From: Spirochaetota bacterium
Lineage (GTDB): Bacteria; Spirochaetota; Brachyspiria; Brachyspirales; JACRPF01
Assembly (NCBI GenBank): GCA_016214035.1
Contig: JACRPF010000022.1
Location: 1 to 64,000 of the forward strand
Length of the DNA stretch: 64,000 nucleotides
Direction: 5' to 3'
The translations under genes and the position numbers were made by a program. Position 1 is the first letter of the stretch; each line of letters begins with the position of its first letter. The notes beneath the pieces are model-generated. The model was not told the origin of the DNA. It saw only the letters and a list, made by a program, of their open reading frames with translations, and did not search any database. Positions 16,107-24,922 of the stretch are shown here, in pieces.

Positions 16107-17834
16107 CTATTTCACGATACTGAATTCATAATCGATATGCCCTTTCGTCACCTTTCCCGGAGCAACCGATATAAGTCGAGCAATATCGTTTTTTCCGCGC
16201 GCGGCGATATTGTGCGCATCCGGCGTTGAGGTCTGATGCTCGAGCGCGAAGAACTGCTGCCCCGACGGATTATACCGCACCATGTAGGCGAAGTCACCGC
16301 TTGCGCGCATCGTGACACCGAGTCCGACTGAATCATAACGGATGCACGTCGACATCCCGGATCCGATCGCATACAGCGCATTATCGTTGCTGAACGACGA
16401 AAGCGGTACAAACGATCGCATGTCATCCTTCGTACCGTTTACCGGAATGCGTCTGCCTGTGGGAACGAAATTCGTGTGATCGAGTACGTATGCTGCGTCA
16501 CAGCGGACGAGGATATTCGACGCGGTGCCGATGAGGCGGAAATACGGATGAACGCCGAAGCCGTAGGCCATCGTGCTTCTGCCGTTGTTGGACACATTAT
16601 ATGCGATGCGAAGCGCGTTACCGCTGACCGTATAGGTGAGTGTAAGTATGTTCGGAAATGGAAACGCGGTGAATCGCGGATGACCTTTATCGATGATATA
16701 TCGGAGCGTCACTGCTGCACCAGCGGGTCCGGCTGACAGTCGTTCAAGCTGCCAGCTATCGTCGATGGCGATACCGTGCAATATCCGCGGTGTCCGTTCG
16801 GTGGCGATACGCATTGTGTAATTGCTGTCACCGATGCGGTATCTGCTGCCGCCGATCCGGTTGGGCGTTGGGAACAGCACCGGTATTCCGGTAATCTGAA
16901 GATATGACGACGATATCGGTTTCGGATCGTAGATGAGTTCTGTTCCGCCGACGGTAATGCTCACGATGCGTCCGCCCACGGTCGTATCGATGACCGCTTC
17001 TATCTGACGATTGTTTCCTTCCGCAGTGCGGGTGAGCACCGCATACTGAAACGTTCTTCCGTTTACAAGTGCATTCGATGTACGCGCGCTGAAAACGCCG
17101 TTCGTCATCGGCGATGGCACAGCTGCTTCGTCAATACCGCCGCCCGTGACGGTGCTGTGCTCTTTCAGGAATGCCGCATTCGATAAATAACCATAGTGTG
17201 TTGCGAATGCATACGCCGTCATGCCGTTGCCTGCGCGGTCGTTGATGCGGGCGCCGTTTGCGGCGAGCAGCCGCACGGTGTCGTATCTGCCATACGCCGC
17301 CGCGAGCATGAGCGGTGTGATGCCGTCGACGGTTGCCGCATTGATATCGGCTTTACGGCTGATGAGATCACGGATGATCGGGATAATCCCGAGTTTTGCG
17401 GCGGAATGAATCACACGCCAGCCGTACACGGATGCTGTTCCGGTGTCGGCATTTTTCCGGATGAGATACCGGGCGGCATTCGTATGCCCGCGCGCCGCGG
17501 CTTCGCAGAGCGCGCTTTCACCCATACTGTTCGTCGCATCTATTGTTGCGCCGGAACGGATGAGCAGTTCTGCCGTTTCCGTGCGTCCCGCCGAGGCCGC
17601 CACCATGAGCGGAGGCCAGCCTTTTTCACTGTTGGCGCTCATACCCGCGCGAAGAAACATCGCGACAACGGCGGTGTCGTTCGTCCGCACATTGGCGAGA
17701 AAGGTCCGCTGATCGAGCGCAAATCCCTTGCGGCTCAGTTCCGCTTTGCATTGTTCCGGCGTGCGCTGACATGATACGATAACGCAGCATGAGATGAGCG
17801 CGATCAGTCCACATGCCATTGAACGATGTTTCAT
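16107..17834 (-). CDS. Lipoprotein fusing ankyrin repeats to an aldose 1-epimerase-like domain
   Basis: A lipoprotein signal ends VIVSC (Cys22). Residues 40-228 form five to six ankyrin repeats (GWPPLMVAASAGRTETAELLIRSGA, GESALCEAAARGHTNAARYL, GITPLMLAAAYGRYDTVRLL and weaker ones). Residues 255-575 resemble the galactose-mutarotase fold (GGRIVSITVGGTELIY, GIPVLFPTPNR, FGVHPYFRL). Aldose 1-epimerases interconvert sugar anomers. The catalytic His in the HPYF block is present, and I could not assign the Glu base. The fusion is unusual. GGGAG precedes the ATG. The gene heads an operon with the Asp-box protein, suggesting a cell-surface or periplasmic sugar role. Confidence 0.85.
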   Translation of the reverse strand: MKHRSMACGLIALISCCVIVSCQRTPEQCKAELSRKGFALDQRTFLANVRTNDTAVVAMFLRAGMSANSEKGWPPLMVAASAGRTETAELLIRSGATIDATNSMGESALCEAAARGHTNAARYLIRKNADTGTASVYGWRVIHSAAKLGIIPIIRDLISRKADINAATVDGITPLMLAAAYGRYDTVRLLAANGARINDRAGNGMTAYAFATHYGYLSNAAFLKEHSTVTGGGIDEAAVPSPMTNGVFSARTSNALVNGRTFQYAVLTRTAEGNNRQIEAVIDTTVGGRIVSITVGGTELIYDPKPISSSYLQITGIPVLFPTPNRIGGSRYRIGDSNYTMRIATERTPRILHGIAIDDSWQLERLSAGPAGAAVTLRYIIDKGHPRFTAFPFPNILTLTYTVSGNALRIAYNVSNNGRSTMAYGFGVHPYFRLIGTASNILVRCDAAYVLDHTNFVPTGRRIPVNGTKDDMRSFVPLSSFSNDNALYAIGSGMSTCIRYDSVGLGVTMRASGDFAYMVRYNPSGQQFFALEHQTSTPDAHNIAARGKNDIARLISVAPGKVTKGHIDYEFSIVK

Positions 17835-17937
17835 ATATGCTCCCGGCAGCCTATGCGTTTGTTTATGATAGTATAGTCATTACTGTATTTCTCGGGATAG
17901 AAATAATTGTCATCACGGTGGAAAAAATGCGCATGGC

Positions 17938-19017
17938 TTATATCGTAAACGCTGCCATATCCCACGAATCGCGCCAGGTGATGCGAAATCCATCCGATGT
18001 GAACTCAATGGGCAGCCAGACATAGCGTCCATCGATGGCGTCTTTCGGCCGCCAGATATCAAACATGGCGATGTATGCGTCACGTCCTGGCAATTGCAGC
18101 ACGCAGGTGCTTTGTCCGCCGAATGTTTTTTCAGGTCCCATCCCGTTCTCCGGATTGACGCCGGAGCAGGGATTCCCGAGTTCCGTCCACGGTCCGAATA
18201 TCGATGCTGCGCTCATCGACCGTGCCGCGTTGGGCGCCCAGCCGGTGCAGTCCGACGCTATCATGTAGTACCGGCCGTTGCGCTTGAACAATGCCGGTGC
18301 TTCCATCCAGCGGTGCTCGAACACGCGGACATATCTCCCGGCGGGTTTCCGGTAATCCTTCGTCAGTTCGGAAATATGCATGGTGCTGTTTTCTTCCGAC
18401 GCGAACATATGATATGCCGTGCCGTCGTCATCGACAAAGAGGTTCATATCGCGCGCCATCTGTCCGCCGGTGAAATCGCGGCCGAGTATATTCGTTTTTT
18501 TTACTTCGTCGTTCGTAGCCCCGGAGAAGCTTTTATCGCCGATGCCTGCGGGTATGTGTTTCTGATCTTCGCGCACATTGACAGGCCAGATGCCGGCGTT
18601 CGGTCTGAACGACTCGAGATAGGTGTACGGCCCCGCGGGAGATTTCGATATCGCAACGCCTGCGCGCGCCGCGCGATAACCCTGATCCTTCAGTTCGAGA
18701 TGGAACCACATGACGAACGTGGCGGTGAGTTCGTTATAGATCACCTTCGGCCGTTCCAGGATTGAGCCGCGCGTTATGTCGCTTTTCGGGTCGTCGGATA
18801 CAGCCAGCGCAATACCTTCATCGCTCCAGTTGTACAGATCGATGGATGAGTAGCAGTGAACACCCACCTCGGCTTTATTGCCCGCCTCGCCGGCTACCTT
18901 GTGCTCGCCGAACCAGTAGTATGTTCCCTGATGCGCCAGAACGCCGCCGCCGTGCGCGTTGATGTGAACCCCTTTGTTGTCGGGCCAGATAGCACCGGGA
19001 TGAAACGCTGTGTTCAT
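17938..19017 (-). CDS. Glycoside hydrolase family 43-like protein (exo-beta-1,3-galactanase-type subfamily)
   Basis: This 359-residue protein lacks a signal peptide and is predicted cytoplasmic. The start of the five-bladed propeller reads INAHGGGVLAHQGTYYWFGEH, and later blocks RPKVIYNELTATFVMWFH, RDMNLFVDDDGTAYHMF and WMEAPALFKRNGRYYMIAS-CTGW match GH43 enzymes of the galactanase-related subfamilies. Acidic catalytic positions are plausible in the MEAP Glu and in the RDMNLF Asp. AAGGAATG precedes the ATG. It is divergent from an AraC regulator 97 bp away, which is the likely controller. The substrate assignment to galactose-containing glycans is by family similarity only. Confidence 0.8.
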   Translation of the reverse strand: MNTAFHPGAIWPDNKGVHINAHGGGVLAHQGTYYWFGEHKVAGEAGNKAEVGVHCYSSIDLYNWSDEGIALAVSDDPKSDITRGSILERPKVIYNELTATFVMWFHLELKDQGYRAARAGVAISKSPAGPYTYLESFRPNAGIWPVNVREDQKHIPAGIGDKSFSGATNDEVKKTNILGRDFTGGQMARDMNLFVDDDGTAYHMFASEENSTMHISELTKDYRKPAGRYVRVFEHRWMEAPALFKRNGRYYMIASDCTGWAPNAARSMSAASIFGPWTELGNPCSGVNPENGMGPEKTFGGQSTCVLQLPGRDAYIAMFDIWRPKDAIDGRYVWLPIEFTSDGFRITWRDSWDMAAFTI

Positions 19018-19040
19018 AGTTCATTCCTTTGTTGTTGTCT

Positions 19041-19068
19041 TGCGCGACCGTGGTACTATTGTATAATC
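19041..19068 (+). promoter_or_regulatory. Promoter candidate for the AraC-family gene
   Basis: TTGCGC (19041-19046), a 16-bp spacer and TATAAT (19063-19068). The predicted start of transcription is about 40 bases before the ATG at 19115. It lies between the divergent GH43 and AraC genes. Confidence 0.5.
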
Positions 19069-19114
19069 GGAATGCTGAATCTGCAATCCATGTCGCTCAC
19101 CGGATGGTATTATA

Positions 19115-19969
19115 ATGCGCATGCCGATGGAAGAACTCTTTCCGTTCCCTATGTATGAGTCACGCGGGTATCCGCTCATCGTGCAGTGCATCGGGCACAG
19201 CAGCTGGCATGGTCCCCACAGTATCAGCCGCCGCGACAGCGAGATGTGCGCAATCGAATTCATCCACGATGGCAGCGGCACCCTGGTTGAGAACGGCAGG
19301 AGTTTCCGGCTTGCGAAGAACGATGTGTTCATCCTGCATCACGGGTCGGATCATACCTATTCGATTACGAAAGACGAACGGCTTGAAAAGACATGGATCA
19401 CCGTACGCGGCCCCTTCCTCACCAATCTGCTGCATCTGTACGGCATGGGTGACACGTATCATCTATCCGGCTGCGGCGACACGGCGGCACTCTTCAGTAA
19501 CCTGTACGCGACGGGAAAAGCCGCATACAAAAAATACCGTCATACGCAGCGTATCGCGTTCGACGCGGCGCTCATTCTGCACGAGGTAATCAACAAGATC
19601 GCACGCAGGAACCGCGCCTGGGAACACACATACCATACCGACACGGCGCAGATGATGCAATATATCGACGATAATATCGGACGCGAAATTACGCTTGCGA
19701 AACTCGCCGCCGTCGGCGGTTATTCGGTGTCACAGGCGGTGCGCCGTTTCCGCAGGGACACAGGTCTCACACCGTACGGCTACGCGCTCATGCGCCGCAT
19801 TGAAACGGCGAAGTTTTATCTTACCGAGACGACGATGAGCATCAGCCGCATCGCGGGACGTCTTGGCTTCGACGATGAACATTATTTTTCAAAGGCATTT
19901 AAAAAACGCATCGGCATGACGCCGAGTGATTTCAGATTACGTTCGGTTTCCGCACCGCCAGCACTTTAA
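19115..19969 (+). CDS. AraC/XylS family transcriptional regulator
   Basis: In this 284-residue protein an N-terminal cupin-type sensing domain (about 20-150; GSGTLVENGRSFRLAKNDVFILHHGSDHTY) is followed by two helix-turn-helix motifs (about 180-280). The second includes ISRIAGRLGFDDEHYFSKAFKKRIGMTPSDFR, the AraC signature. Such sensors usually bind a sugar or glycoside. It is divergent from the GH43 gene and probably regulates it. Several ATGs cluster at the start (19115, 19121, 19127); 19115 is kept because it has the best spacing to GGATGG, but this is not firm. Its 3' end overlaps the convergent cstA by 38 bp. Confidence 0.9.
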   Translation: MRMPMEELFPFPMYESRGYPLIVQCIGHSSWHGPHSISRRDSEMCAIEFIHDGSGTLVENGRSFRLAKNDVFILHHGSDHTYSITKDERLEKTWITVRGPFLTNLLHLYGMGDTYHLSGCGDTAALFSNLYATGKAAYKKYRHTQRIAFDAALILHEVINKIARRNRAWEHTYHTDTAQMMQYIDDNIGREITLAKLAAVGGYSVSQAVRRFRRDTGLTPYGYALMRRIETAKFYLTETTMSISRIAGRLGFDDEHYFSKAFKKRIGMTPSDFRLRSVSAPPAL

Positions 19970-21692
19970 CGCCCTCGACCACAACGATAATGCTCAAAAT
20001 GAAAATAATGCTTCCGCATGCGCCCGATATTATTGCGGCGGGAGACAGCGATGAAAGTTTCATGCCGGGAATCGCTTTATAGAATGGAATGACCTGCAGC
20101 ACCAGTGCCCAGAGAGTGACGACGAACATGAACAGCATCGGGATGAATGCGATGACAGTATTTTTGCCGGTTTTCGAAAGCCATACGGAAACAGCAAGCA
20201 GTATAAGACTCGCCAGAAGCTGATTGCTCGTACCGAAGAGCGGCCAGGCGTCGAGGTACGCATTGTTTTTCGTTGTCATGAGGAACGCAAGCGGTAAAGC
20301 GAGCGTTATCGCTGTGGCGATGACGGCGCCGAACATGTGCGTCATGCCGGTGAGTTCCTGAAGAATATAGCGCGCCAGACGCGTGGTAACATCGAGCGTA
20401 TCGTAGACGAATGTGGAAAAAGCGGTGAGCGCGAAGGTGAGCGCAAAGCCGTAAACAGCCGCATAGGCGCCTTTTGCGGACAGGCCCGGAATAATATACG
20501 TAAGCAGTTTTATCGCCGTTTCCGCGCCCATGGCGATGTACTGCGCAATACCTTTCGCGAAAATGAGATTCGGAACGTCTTTCACTTCCGATTTTGCGAG
20601 CATCATCACGGTTGCGAGTGCGAGTACGGCGACGATGCCTTCGAGTATCATGGCGCCGTAACCGACAACACGCGTGTCCGTCTCTTTCTCGATCTGTTTC
20701 GATGTCGTTCCCGAGCTCACGATGCCGTGAAAACCCGAGCAGGCGCCGCAGGCGACGGTGATGAACAGTATTGGGAACACAAGCTTGCCGTTGTCAATCG
20801 ATGCAAGACCGTTGAGCGTGAGCATCGGATATTTGATCACAAAACCGCCGAAAAGCGCGCCGAGAAGTGCTACGCCCATGGTGACATACAGAAACCATCC
20901 TCCGAGATAGCCGCGGGGCTGAAGCAAAAGCCACATGGGTATTAGCGATGCGATGAAGCAATAGACGATGAGTATGATCTCCCACCCCTTCACCGGCATT
21001 TTCATGAGCGCGTCCGACATGCCCGCGGGAAGCATGGTGCTCAGGTAGATGATGACGAGTACAAGCGGGACGAATACTGCTGTTGCGAGGCCGAGCGGCA
21101 TTCTGAACTTGTACAGGAGCACGCCCATGACAAGGCCGAGTATCAGATACAGGAACGAGCTTACCACGACACTCGGGCCGATGACGAGTTGTGTCGTCGT
21201 GTCGCCCGTTTTAAACGATGCGACGGTCTTGAACGTCTGCGCGGTGATGTCGGTGAATGCTATTATCACATACACGAGCGCGAACCACACGAAGATGAGA
21301 AAAATCACCTGCGACGTTTTCGACATATGCTTTTTGACGATCTCACCTATGGACGACGCCTTGGTACGCACCGAAGCGATGAGACTGCCGAAGTCGTGCA
21401 CACCGCCGATGAAAATGGTACCGAGTATGATCCACAGGAGCGCCGGCAGCCAGCCGAACCACATGGCGGCGAGAATAGGCCCGGCGATGGGGCCTGCCGC
21501 CGATATCGCCGAAAAATGCTGACTCAGGAGCATCGACGCCTTTGCCGGCACATAGTCGACACCGTCGTTCATCTCATTCGCGGGCGTTATGCGTTTGTTG
21601 TCGAGGCCGAATATATTGGAAAGAAATTTGCCGTAGAAAACGTATCCAAGCGCGAGAATCGCGATGGAGATGAGAACGACTGCTGCCACCAT
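19932..21692 (-). CDS. cstA: Carbon starvation protein CstA family transporter
   Basis: This 586-residue polytopic inner-membrane protein has about 15 hydrophobic segments. Family blocks are clear: DGVDYVPAKASMLLSQHFSAISAAGPIAGP, FGWLPALLWIILGTIFIGGVHDFGSL and CGACSGFHGIVSSGTTSKQ. CstA proteins import peptides or pyruvate. At 586 residues it belongs to the shorter branch compared with E. coli CstA (about 700). GGGAGG lies before the ATG. No LytTR two-component pair, the usual pyruvate-sensing partner, is nearby. The specific substrate is unresolved. Confidence 0.93.
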   Translation of the reverse strand: MVAAVVLISIAILALGYVFYGKFLSNIFGLDNKRITPANEMNDGVDYVPAKASMLLSQHFSAISAAGPIAGPILAAMWFGWLPALLWIILGTIFIGGVHDFGSLIASVRTKASSIGEIVKKHMSKTSQVIFLIFVWFALVYVIIAFTDITAQTFKTVASFKTGDTTTQLVIGPSVVVSSFLYLILGLVMGVLLYKFRMPLGLATAVFVPLVLVIIYLSTMLPAGMSDALMKMPVKGWEIILIVYCFIASLIPMWLLLQPRGYLGGWFLYVTMGVALLGALFGGFVIKYPMLTLNGLASIDNGKLVFPILFITVACGACSGFHGIVSSGTTSKQIEKETDTRVVGYGAMILEGIVAVLALATVMMLAKSEVKDVPNLIFAKGIAQYIAMGAETAIKLLTYIIPGLSAKGAYAAVYGFALTFALTAFSTFVYDTLDVTTRLARYILQELTGMTHMFGAVIATAITLALPLAFLMTTKNNAYLDAWPLFGTSNQLLASLILLAVSVWLSKTGKNTVIAFIPMLFMFVVTLWALVLQVIPFYKAIPGMKLSSLSPAAIISGACGSIIFILSIIVVVEGVKVLAVRKPNVI

Positions 21693-21763
21693 GAATAACC
21701 TCCCGGAAAAGTGAGATTATTATAGGAAAACAGATAAAAAACGCAAGAAAAGGATCGAGGTTT

Positions 21764-22882
21764 TCAGTGAGATACAGCGGCAAGTATGCGATGTGATTCC
21801 GCGAGCTGCTGCCGTATGGGAATGTTCTGCGGACATTTTTTTTCACAGGCGCCGCAGTCGGAACACGCCGCGGCGTTCAGTTCTTCCGGTTTCTCGCCGA
21901 GTTTTTTATATTCACCGCGCGCGTGATCGGTGAGGCCGTAGACGCGGTGATAGTTCATCATCTGAAACACTTTGGGGATGGCGACGTGCTGCGGGCAGGG
22001 TATACAATAGCCGCAGCCGGTACAATAGAGTTGCGCGAGCTTGCGCTGTTCGACGATCGCCGCTTCGATGCGTGCGCGTTCGTCAGACGTGAGCGGCTCA
22101 TCATGCGACGCAACCGCGGTGTTCTCGTCCACCATGACGGTGCTGCCCATGCCTGAAAGACAAACCGACACATGCGGGTTTGACAGCACGAAGCGAAGCG
22201 CTATCTCGGGCGTCGACTTCGCACCGCCCGGTATCATCGACGCGAACGTTTCCGACGCGCCCGCAAGCCGTCCGCCGCCGACCGGTCCCATGATGACAAC
22301 GCCGAGACCGCGTGAATGCGCGTAGGCTATCATATCTTTGTTTGACTGATCGAGCAGATTGTACTGACAGAGCACGCTGTCAAATACGCCGGTATCAATC
22401 ATCTCGCGCATGTTCTCGGGCTTGTCGTGAAACGAGAACGATATGTGGCGGATGAGTCCGTCGGATTTCGCCTTCTCGGCGTCTTCGAGAAGATGCTGCG
22501 CGAGAATGATATCGTGAAAGGTGTTTTTATTGATTCCGTGAAAGTGATAAAGGTCTACGTAGTCGGTATCGAGACGTTTGAGCTGAATCTCAAGCGTGCG
22601 GCGGTAATCCCCGGGTACTTTCGCGCGGCCCGGAGGGAATTTCGTGGATACGAGGAGTTTGTCACGGCGTCCTTTAATCGCTTTGCCGACGGCAATCTCG
22701 CTTTCCTGATTACAGTACCCGAACGCGGAATCGACATAGGTGATGCCGAGATCGAAGCCGTGACGGAGCATCGCTACCGCCTCGTCCATCTTCACGTGAC
22801 CGTCGGCCATGGGAAGCCGCATGGCGCCGAAACCGAGCGCAGAAACGCTTTTACCGGTGCCGCCGAGTTGACGATAGTTCAT
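21764..22882 (-). CDS. Aldo/keto reductase with C-terminal 4Fe-4S ferredoxin domain
   Basis: The start is taken at the ATG giving MNYRQLGGTGKSVSALGFG, preceded by GGAG 7 bases upstream; a longer frame opens at 22912. Residues 1-270 form an AKR (TIM barrel) domain with the Asp-Tyr-Lys-His tetrad regions VDSAFGY, VSTKFPPG and LYHFHG. Residues 285-360 carry two cysteine clusters, CTGCGYCIPCP and CSDCGACEKKCP, which can bind two [4Fe-4S] clusters. Proteins of this architecture are common in anaerobes and are presumed to couple carbonyl reduction to ferredoxin-type electron transfer. The substrate is unknown. It stands alone, downstream of dedA in the same direction. Confidence 0.9.
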   Translation of the reverse strand: MNYRQLGGTGKSVSALGFGAMRLPMADGHVKMDEAVAMLRHGFDLGITYVDSAFGYCNQESEIAVGKAIKGRRDKLLVSTKFPPGRAKVPGDYRRTLEIQLKRLDTDYVDLYHFHGINKNTFHDIILAQHLLEDAEKAKSDGLIRHISFSFHDKPENMREMIDTGVFDSVLCQYNLLDQSNKDMIAYAHSRGLGVVIMGPVGGGRLAGASETFASMIPGGAKSTPEIALRFVLSNPHVSVCLSGMGSTVMVDENTAVASHDEPLTSDERARIEAAIVEQRKLAQLYCTGCGYCIPCPQHVAIPKVFQMMNYHRVYGLTDHARGEYKKLGEKPEELNAAACSDCGACEKKCPQNIPIRQQLAESHRILAAVSH

Positions 22883-22984
22883 GATATTCTCCACAGGTGT
22901 ACTGTAGAGCATAAGATACTGATCCTGCCGTGAAAGTACATGGCACTTCGGCGCGCGGACATGAACGAAATTGACGTTGTATGC

Positions 22985-23653
22985 TCAGCCCTTCGGGGCC
23001 TCTGCGGCGCTTTTCATCTTCGACCTGATCCATGCGATCACCATGGGAAGCACTGATATGAGTATGATGCCGATGACGACCAATTTGAAATTCGATTTTA
23101 TCACGGGGATGTTGCCGAAGAAAAAACCGGCACAGAGGAACCCGACAACCCAGAGTACGGCGCCGATGATGTTGAAGAACGTGAAGTGGGTATAGCGCAT
23201 CGTTCCCACGCCGGCAACGAACGGGACGAACGTGCGGACGATGGGAATGAACCGGCCTATCGTGATTGTGATGCCGCCGTATTTCTCGTAGAACGCATGC
23301 GCTTCCTGCAGATGTTTCGGATTGAACCAACGCGATTTTTCGTAGTGGAAAACCTTGGGGCCCACCCAGCGGCCGATGAAGTAATTTACGGTATCACCGA
23401 TGATCGCCGCGAGCGGCAGCAGAATCAGCACAACAGGAAATGACAGCGAACCGCGTGCGGCAATGGCGCCCACCGCGAACAGCAGTGAATCGCCCGGCAG
23501 GAACGGTGTAACTACAAGCCCGGTCTCGCAGAAAATGATGAGAAACAGGATAATATAGATGATGATACCATATTCCAATGCGATACTGTCAAGATATTTC
23601 TCAAAATGCAGCAGCAAATCAAGTGCTTTTTTTAATAATTCGATGACCATCAT
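22985..23653 (-). CDS. DedA family membrane protein
   Basis: This 222-residue inner-membrane protein has 4-5 hydrophobic spans. Family blocks are FLIIFCETGLVVTPFLPGDSLLFAVGAIAA, GDTVNYFIGRWVG, FYEKYGGITITIGRFIPIVRTFVPFVAGVG and MRYTHFTFFNIIGA. The E and R residues in FCETG and GRFIPIVRTF are the ones conserved in transport-active DedA proteins. DedA members flip or recycle lipid carriers such as undecaprenyl phosphate and help maintain proton motive force. Two adjacent ATGs follow GAGGAG; the second has the better spacing. Confidence 0.93.
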   Translation of the reverse strand: MMVIELLKKALDLLLHFEKYLDSIALEYGIIIYIILFLIIFCETGLVVTPFLPGDSLLFAVGAIAARGSLSFPVVLILLPLAAIIGDTVNYFIGRWVGPKVFHYEKSRWFNPKHLQEAHAFYEKYGGITITIGRFIPIVRTFVPFVAGVGTMRYTHFTFFNIIGAVLWVVGFLCAGFFFGNIPVIKSNFKLVVIGIILISVLPMVIAWIRSKMKSAAEAPKG

Positions 23654-23790
23654 AGGCTCCTCATGATTTTTAACTGCGGGCGGATTGTATACGGCATGTA
23701 AAGAATGTCAATATACTACCGCCAATTCAATGTACTTTTTGATGTTTACGGCTGATTTGCTCCAATGATGTTTTTAAATCCACGATAAAT

Positions 23791-23836
23791 TTGACTTATC
23801 GAATCGATGTATTATATTACTGGTATGTTACTGGTA
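23791..23836 (+). promoter_or_regulatory. Promoter and direct-repeat operator upstream of the GntR-LacI regulator
   Basis: TTGACT (23791-23796), a 16-bp spacer and TATATT (23813-23818). Two direct repeats TTACTGGTA at 23817-23825 and 23828-23836, 11 bp apart, overlap the -10 and the start point. They are placed as a repressor would need to be to block its own promoter. Binding by the adjacent regulator is an inference. Confidence 0.55.
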
Positions 23837-23864
23837 ATCGTAAAAATTAGCATGGTGCAGCGAT

Positions 23865-24920
23865 ATGCAATCAGATGACCACAATCTTCTATATCAGCGC
23901 ATAGCTGAAAGGCTTCGGGAGCAGATACGTGACGGCGTATATCAGGTAGGTGCGAAGATTCCCAGTGAGGAGATGCTTGCCAAAGAACTCGACGTCAGCC
24001 GCCCGACGATAAAAAGTGCGGTGACTATTCTTGTCGATGAGGGAATACTCGCCACCCGACCGGCAGTAGGGAGCTTTGTCGTGAAACTTCCCGGAGCACA
24101 CGGTCTCGTCGGCTATGTAACCCCGAGTCTGCAGGACCCGTTCCATGCGGAAATGGTACGAGAACTCGACCGGCTTTGCGCCGCAGCACAGTACGGTTTT
24201 CTCGTAACCGAAAGCGGCGAAACACTTCAGGATGAACAGAATGCCGCAGGACGCATGACGCAGAGCGGCGCTGGCGGCGTTATTATTTCGCGCTCGCTCA
24301 GACTGATCAACGATCCGGCGGCTGCATCATATTCCATACCGGCAGTCTATTGCGGCGGCGTTCCGTCATGTACGTGCGACAAGGTGAGTCTTGATAAGAC
24401 GCGCGAGATGGAACTTGTCATGGAACATCTGACGGCAGCGGGAGTTAAGGATTTCGCGTTCGCTTCCACCGATTATGACAGCATCGATGACAATCCGCGA
24501 TATCGTGCGTATGCCGGATATCTGCGATCACACGGTATCGCGGAAAAAGCCGGCTGGCGGCTTGAGACACCGGAACGCGGCGAAGAGGGCGGACGGCTGC
24601 TCATGCAGAAACTCATCGCCGGAAAAGATCTGCCGCGTGCCGTTGTCTGCTACAATGACTGGACCGCATACGGCGTTGTGCGTGAAGCACTGTCTCATGG
24701 CATACGGATTCCCGAGGATATCATGGTCACGGGATTCGACGATCTTCTGGTAAGCCGCTATTTTCTTGTGCCGTTGACTACGGTGAATTACCGTATACCG
24801 AATCTTGCGTCCGAGGCGTTCGGGCTGCTCGCGCGTAGAATAAAAAACCCGAAGGGCGAACCTGAGTCCATCATCGGGCAGGGCGAACTGGTCGTCCGCC
24901 GTTCAACAACGGGAGTGTGA
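23865..24920 (+). CDS. GntR-type DNA-binding domain fused to LacI-type sensor (AraR-like)
   Basis: Residues 1-72 form a GntR winged helix (LLYQRIAERLREQIRDGVYQVGAKIPSE, LDVSRPTIKSAVTILVDEGIL, GSFVV). Residues 78-345 are a periplasmic-binding-protein-like sugar sensor of the LacI/GalR type (GYVTPSLQDPFHAEMVRELD, AVVCYNDWTAYGVVREAL, IMVTGFDD). AraR of Bacillus has this architecture and responds to arabinose. It heads an operon with the beta-helix protein, oxidoreductase and acetyltransferase and likely represses it until a sugar is bound. No strong SD is visible before the ATG. Confidence 0.9.
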   Translation: MQSDDHNLLYQRIAERLREQIRDGVYQVGAKIPSEEMLAKELDVSRPTIKSAVTILVDEGILATRPAVGSFVVKLPGAHGLVGYVTPSLQDPFHAEMVRELDRLCAAAQYGFLVTESGETLQDEQNAAGRMTQSGAGGVIISRSLRLINDPAAASYSIPAVYCGGVPSCTCDKVSLDKTREMELVMEHLTAAGVKDFAFASTDYDSIDDNPRYRAYAGYLRSHGIAEKAGWRLETPERGEEGGRLLMQKLIAGKDLPRAVVCYNDWTAYGVVREALSHGIRIPEDIMVTGFDDLLVSRYFLVPLTTVNYRIPNLASEAFGLLARRIKNPKGEPESIIGQGELVVRRSTTGV

Positions 24921-24922
24921 CC

